Made by a program: the position numbers and the translations under genes. Under the pieces are notes generated by a model, which was given only the letters and a program-made list of their open reading frames with translations, was not told the origin of the DNA and ran no database searches. A stretch of DNA of 24,469 nucleotides, from NCBI GenBank assembly GCA_937899245.1, contig CALDKB010000030.1:1-24469 (forward strand), written 5' to 3'. Within the stretch, counting starts at the first letter, position 1. The number at the start of each line of letters is the position of its first letter. Source of the stretch: an uncultured Bacteroidales bacterium. GTDB lineage: Bacteria > Bacteroidota > Bacteroidia > Bacteroidales > ML635J-15. Shown here one piece after another: positions 22,733 to 24,469 of the stretch.

Positions 22733-24316
22733 ATGAAGAAATTTTTATCATTAGGAATGGCTTTGCTATTGGCAGCAACAATGTCTTATGCACAGCAGTT
22801 ACAAGGAAAGTCGGACGTTAAGAGTCTCGACAGAAGTGAAATTAGTTCACGTTCAGCATCCGACTGGGGTACATTCACAAACTTTACAGCTACTGATATG
22901 AATGGTGTTTCTCACGACATTCAGGGCTATCTAGATCAGGGCAAATATGTCGTTATCGACTTTTTCTGCGCATGGTGTGGTCCATGTTGGAGTTTGCATC
23001 AGTCTGGAATCTTGGAAGATTTGTACGAACAGTTTGGTCAGGGAGCAGAAAATGGTGATATGATTGTTTTGATGGTTGAATCAGAAACAACAAACACAGC
23101 AGCTCAGATTACCGGTACTAGTACAGCAAATACATATGCCGGTGCTTCTCAGGGCGATTTTACTAATGGCGGAACAAACCCTGTTCCAATCATCGATGCT
23201 ACTGCAAATTATGCATCAAGGGTTTCTTTGTATGAAGGTTTTGTACCATCAATTTATTTGTTCTGCCCGTCAGGATTTGTTCGTGATATCTACGATGAAG
23301 TTCACACAAGTGCTGTAGCTGTACATAATTTAATTGGTTCTTGCCCTGTTGCTGATGCAGCGCCAATGGTTGACATTAATGTTCCGGATGTTGTTCAGGT
23401 TGGACAAACTGCTCGTCTTACTTCTAAGGTCGTTAGTACTTCAAGTGTTACATATTCTTGGACAATTGAAGGCGGAACTCCTGCAACAGCAACTTCTTCA
23501 AGCGTTAACGTAGTATGGAACGAAGATGGTAATCATAATGTTTCTTTGGTAGTAACAAATGAATTCGGAAGCACAACAGAATCTGTAGTTGTTAATGTTG
23601 TTGATTGTTCAACAGGTATCACTGAATTCCCATTTGTTGAGGATTTTGAAACAGGTCAGGGATGCTGGTTGATTTCTAGTGCAAACACTGCTAATGAAGA
23701 CGTGTTAGGTTTCTTGGAATATGATGAAGGAATGCATGGCATGATATTCAATAGCTACAATAGCGCGTCAAATTACAACCAGTATTTGATTTCTCCGATG
23801 CTTGTTCATAATGGTGAATTGGATCTTACATTCAGATATAAGAAGTATAGTTCTAGCAGTACAGGCGAAAAATTCTATGTTAAGTATTCTACAACAAATA
23901 CAAATACATCAAGCTTTGTAGCTATTGGCTCCATGATTACAGCTACATCTACAAGCTGGGCAACTTACACAGGTGTTATTCCTGCTGATGCAAAGTATTT
24001 GATGATTAACTATAATACAAATTATCAGTACTATTTGGTAATTGATGACTTGAGAATCGAAGCTAACCACGAAGAACCATCTTCTATTGAAGATGCAGTA
24101 GCTGGTAGTGTTGCTGTATTCCCGAATCCAACAACTGGTATCGTTAACATTGCAGCTGAAGGTTTGACAAATGTTGAAGTTTACGATGTAACAGGTAGAG
24201 TTGTTATGAATACAGTTGAAAGCTCATTCGATATTTCAGAACTCGAAGCTGGCGTTTACTTCGTAAATGTTGCTACTGTAAATGGTTCTGCTGTAAAGAG
24301 AATCGTAAAGGAATAA
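22733..24316 (+). CDS. Secreted thioredoxin-fold/PKD protein with T9SS type A sorting domain
   Basis: From the ATG at 22733 (527 residues) the protein starts with a clear signal peptide, MKKFLSLGMALLLAATMSYAQ. Upstream in-frame ATGs at 22697 and 22718 are possible, but 22733 gives the cleanest signal peptide and follows an A-rich stretch. Next is a thioredoxin-like domain (FTATDMNGVSHDIQGYLDQG, then VVIDFFCAWCGPCW with the CGPC redox pair). A PKD-like Ig domain follows (TYSWTIEGG to NVVWNEDGNHNVSLVVTNEFGS), then a jelly-roll domain of the choice-of-anchor/cleaved-adhesin type (FPFVEDFETGQGCW, LISPMLVHNGELDLTFRYKKY). The end is a T9SS type A sorting domain (VAVFPNPTTGIVNI to the terminal IVKE). 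It should act at the cell surface or outside the cell. The redox role is inferred from CGPC only. Confidence 0.85.
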   Translation: MKKFLSLGMALLLAATMSYAQQLQGKSDVKSLDRSEISSRSASDWGTFTNFTATDMNGVSHDIQGYLDQGKYVVIDFFCAWCGPCWSLHQSGILEDLYEQFGQGAENGDMIVLMVESETTNTAAQITGTSTANTYAGASQGDFTNGGTNPVPIIDATANYASRVSLYEGFVPSIYLFCPSGFVRDIYDEVHTSAVAVHNLIGSCPVADAAPMVDINVPDVVQVGQTARLTSKVVSTSSVTYSWTIEGGTPATATSSSVNVVWNEDGNHNVSLVVTNEFGSTTESVVVNVVDCSTGITEFPFVEDFETGQGCWLISSANTANEDVLGFLEYDEGMHGMIFNSYNSASNYNQYLISPMLVHNGELDLTFRYKKYSSSSTGEKFYVKYSTTNTNTSSFVAIGSMITATSTSWATYTGVIPADAKYLMINYNTNYQYYLVIDDLRIEANHEEPSSIEDAVAGSVAVFPNPTTGIVNIAAEGLTNVEVYDVTGRVVMNTVESSFDISELEAGVYFVNVATVNGSAVKRIVKE

Positions 24317-24335
24317 TATTTTCTCCTTATAATTT

Positions 24336-24367
24336 AAAGTCGTGGTGTTCGCATCACGACTTTTTTT
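24336..24367 (+). terminator. Strong intrinsic terminator after the T9SS thioredoxin-fold gene
   Basis: AAAGTCGTGGTG (24336-24347) pairs with CATCACGACTTT (24352-24363) with one G-U pair around a TTCG tetraloop, followed by a T run. It starts 20 bases after the stop. Confidence 0.9.
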
Positions 24368-24397
24368 GTTGTAGATTGCAAATTATCCTTATTTTTG
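24365..24397 (+). promoter_or_regulatory. Promoter of tRNA-Arg
   Basis: TTTG at 24365-24368 (in the T run of the terminator) and TATTTTTG (TAnnTTTG) at 24390-24397 are 21 bases apart. The tRNA begins ten bases later. Confidence 0.5.
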
Positions 24398-24407
24398 CAA
24401 TGCAATT

Positions 24408-24469
24408 GGCCCCTTAGTTTAATGGATAAAATTTGGGATTCCGGTTCCTACGATAGGCGTTCGATTCGC
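24408..24469 (+). tRNA. tRNA-Arg(CCG), 3' end beyond the window
   Basis: Sixty-two bases are visible: acceptor 5' strand GGCCCCT, D arm around AGTTTAATGGATAAAAT, anticodon stem TGGGA/TCCTA with loop TTCCGGT (anticodon CCG), and most of the T arm (GCGTTCGATTCGC). The 3' acceptor strand lies past the window edge. The T-arm stem GGCG/CGC is compatible with a normal tRNA. It reads CGG codons. Confidence 0.88.

Overview
The window looks like chromosomal DNA from a member of the Bacteroidota, most likely Bacteroidales. The evidence is: Bacteroidota-type promoters (-7 box TAnnTTTG, often with a TTG/TTTG about 19-21 bases upstream), two proteins ending in a type IX secretion (T9SS) type A sorting domain, Bacteroidota-style IleS (PPSANGMPGIHH) and ClpS, a DUF6913-dapA pair, and an A-rich region rather than a strong Shine-Dalgarno before most starts. 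Genus cannot be told from the sequence alone.

Left part (1-5882) is accessory, surface-polysaccharide DNA. It opens with the 3' end of one AlbA/RecG-like regulator, followed by a 36-codon remnant of a glycosyltransferase start. Next comes a second AlbA/RecG-like gene, broken by one in-frame TAG, followed by a second remnant of a similar glycosyltransferase start. Intact genes follow: a non-hydrolysing UDP-GlcNAc 2-epimerase, a GT4-like glycosyltransferase, a convergent ogt-type DNA repair methyltransferase, and a hexapeptide-repeat acyltransferase. Together these look like part of a capsule, O-antigen or exopolysaccharide locus that has been reshuffled.

A 778-base gene-free stretch (5883-6660) holds two copies of a 234-bp direct repeat differing at one base, a nested inverted repeat in each copy, and further REP-like hairpins.

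The middle and right parts are mostly core genes. A minus-strand operon reads purB, an MsbA-like ABC exporter and a DUF192 lipoprotein. Divergent to it is a plus-strand run of DUF6913 gene, dapA, mtaB and a T9SS-exported subtilisin-like protease, followed by a DUF5011-type lipoprotein with a good terminator. Then come clpS (minus), two tandem serine tRNA genes (UGA and CGA anticodons), ileS, a GT9 heptosyltransferase-like gene, and a T9SS-exported thioredoxin-fold/PKD protein with a strong terminator. The window ends inside a tRNA-Arg(CCG) gene.

I found no CRISPR array, phage or clear transposase. The best leads are: the AlbA/RecG-like genes interleaved with glycosyltransferase start remnants that share a perfect 28-bp repeat; the duplicated intergenic repeat; promoter -7 boxes lying only 4-5 bases from start codons in three genes; and a ClpS whose expected N-degron-binding histidine is an asparagine.
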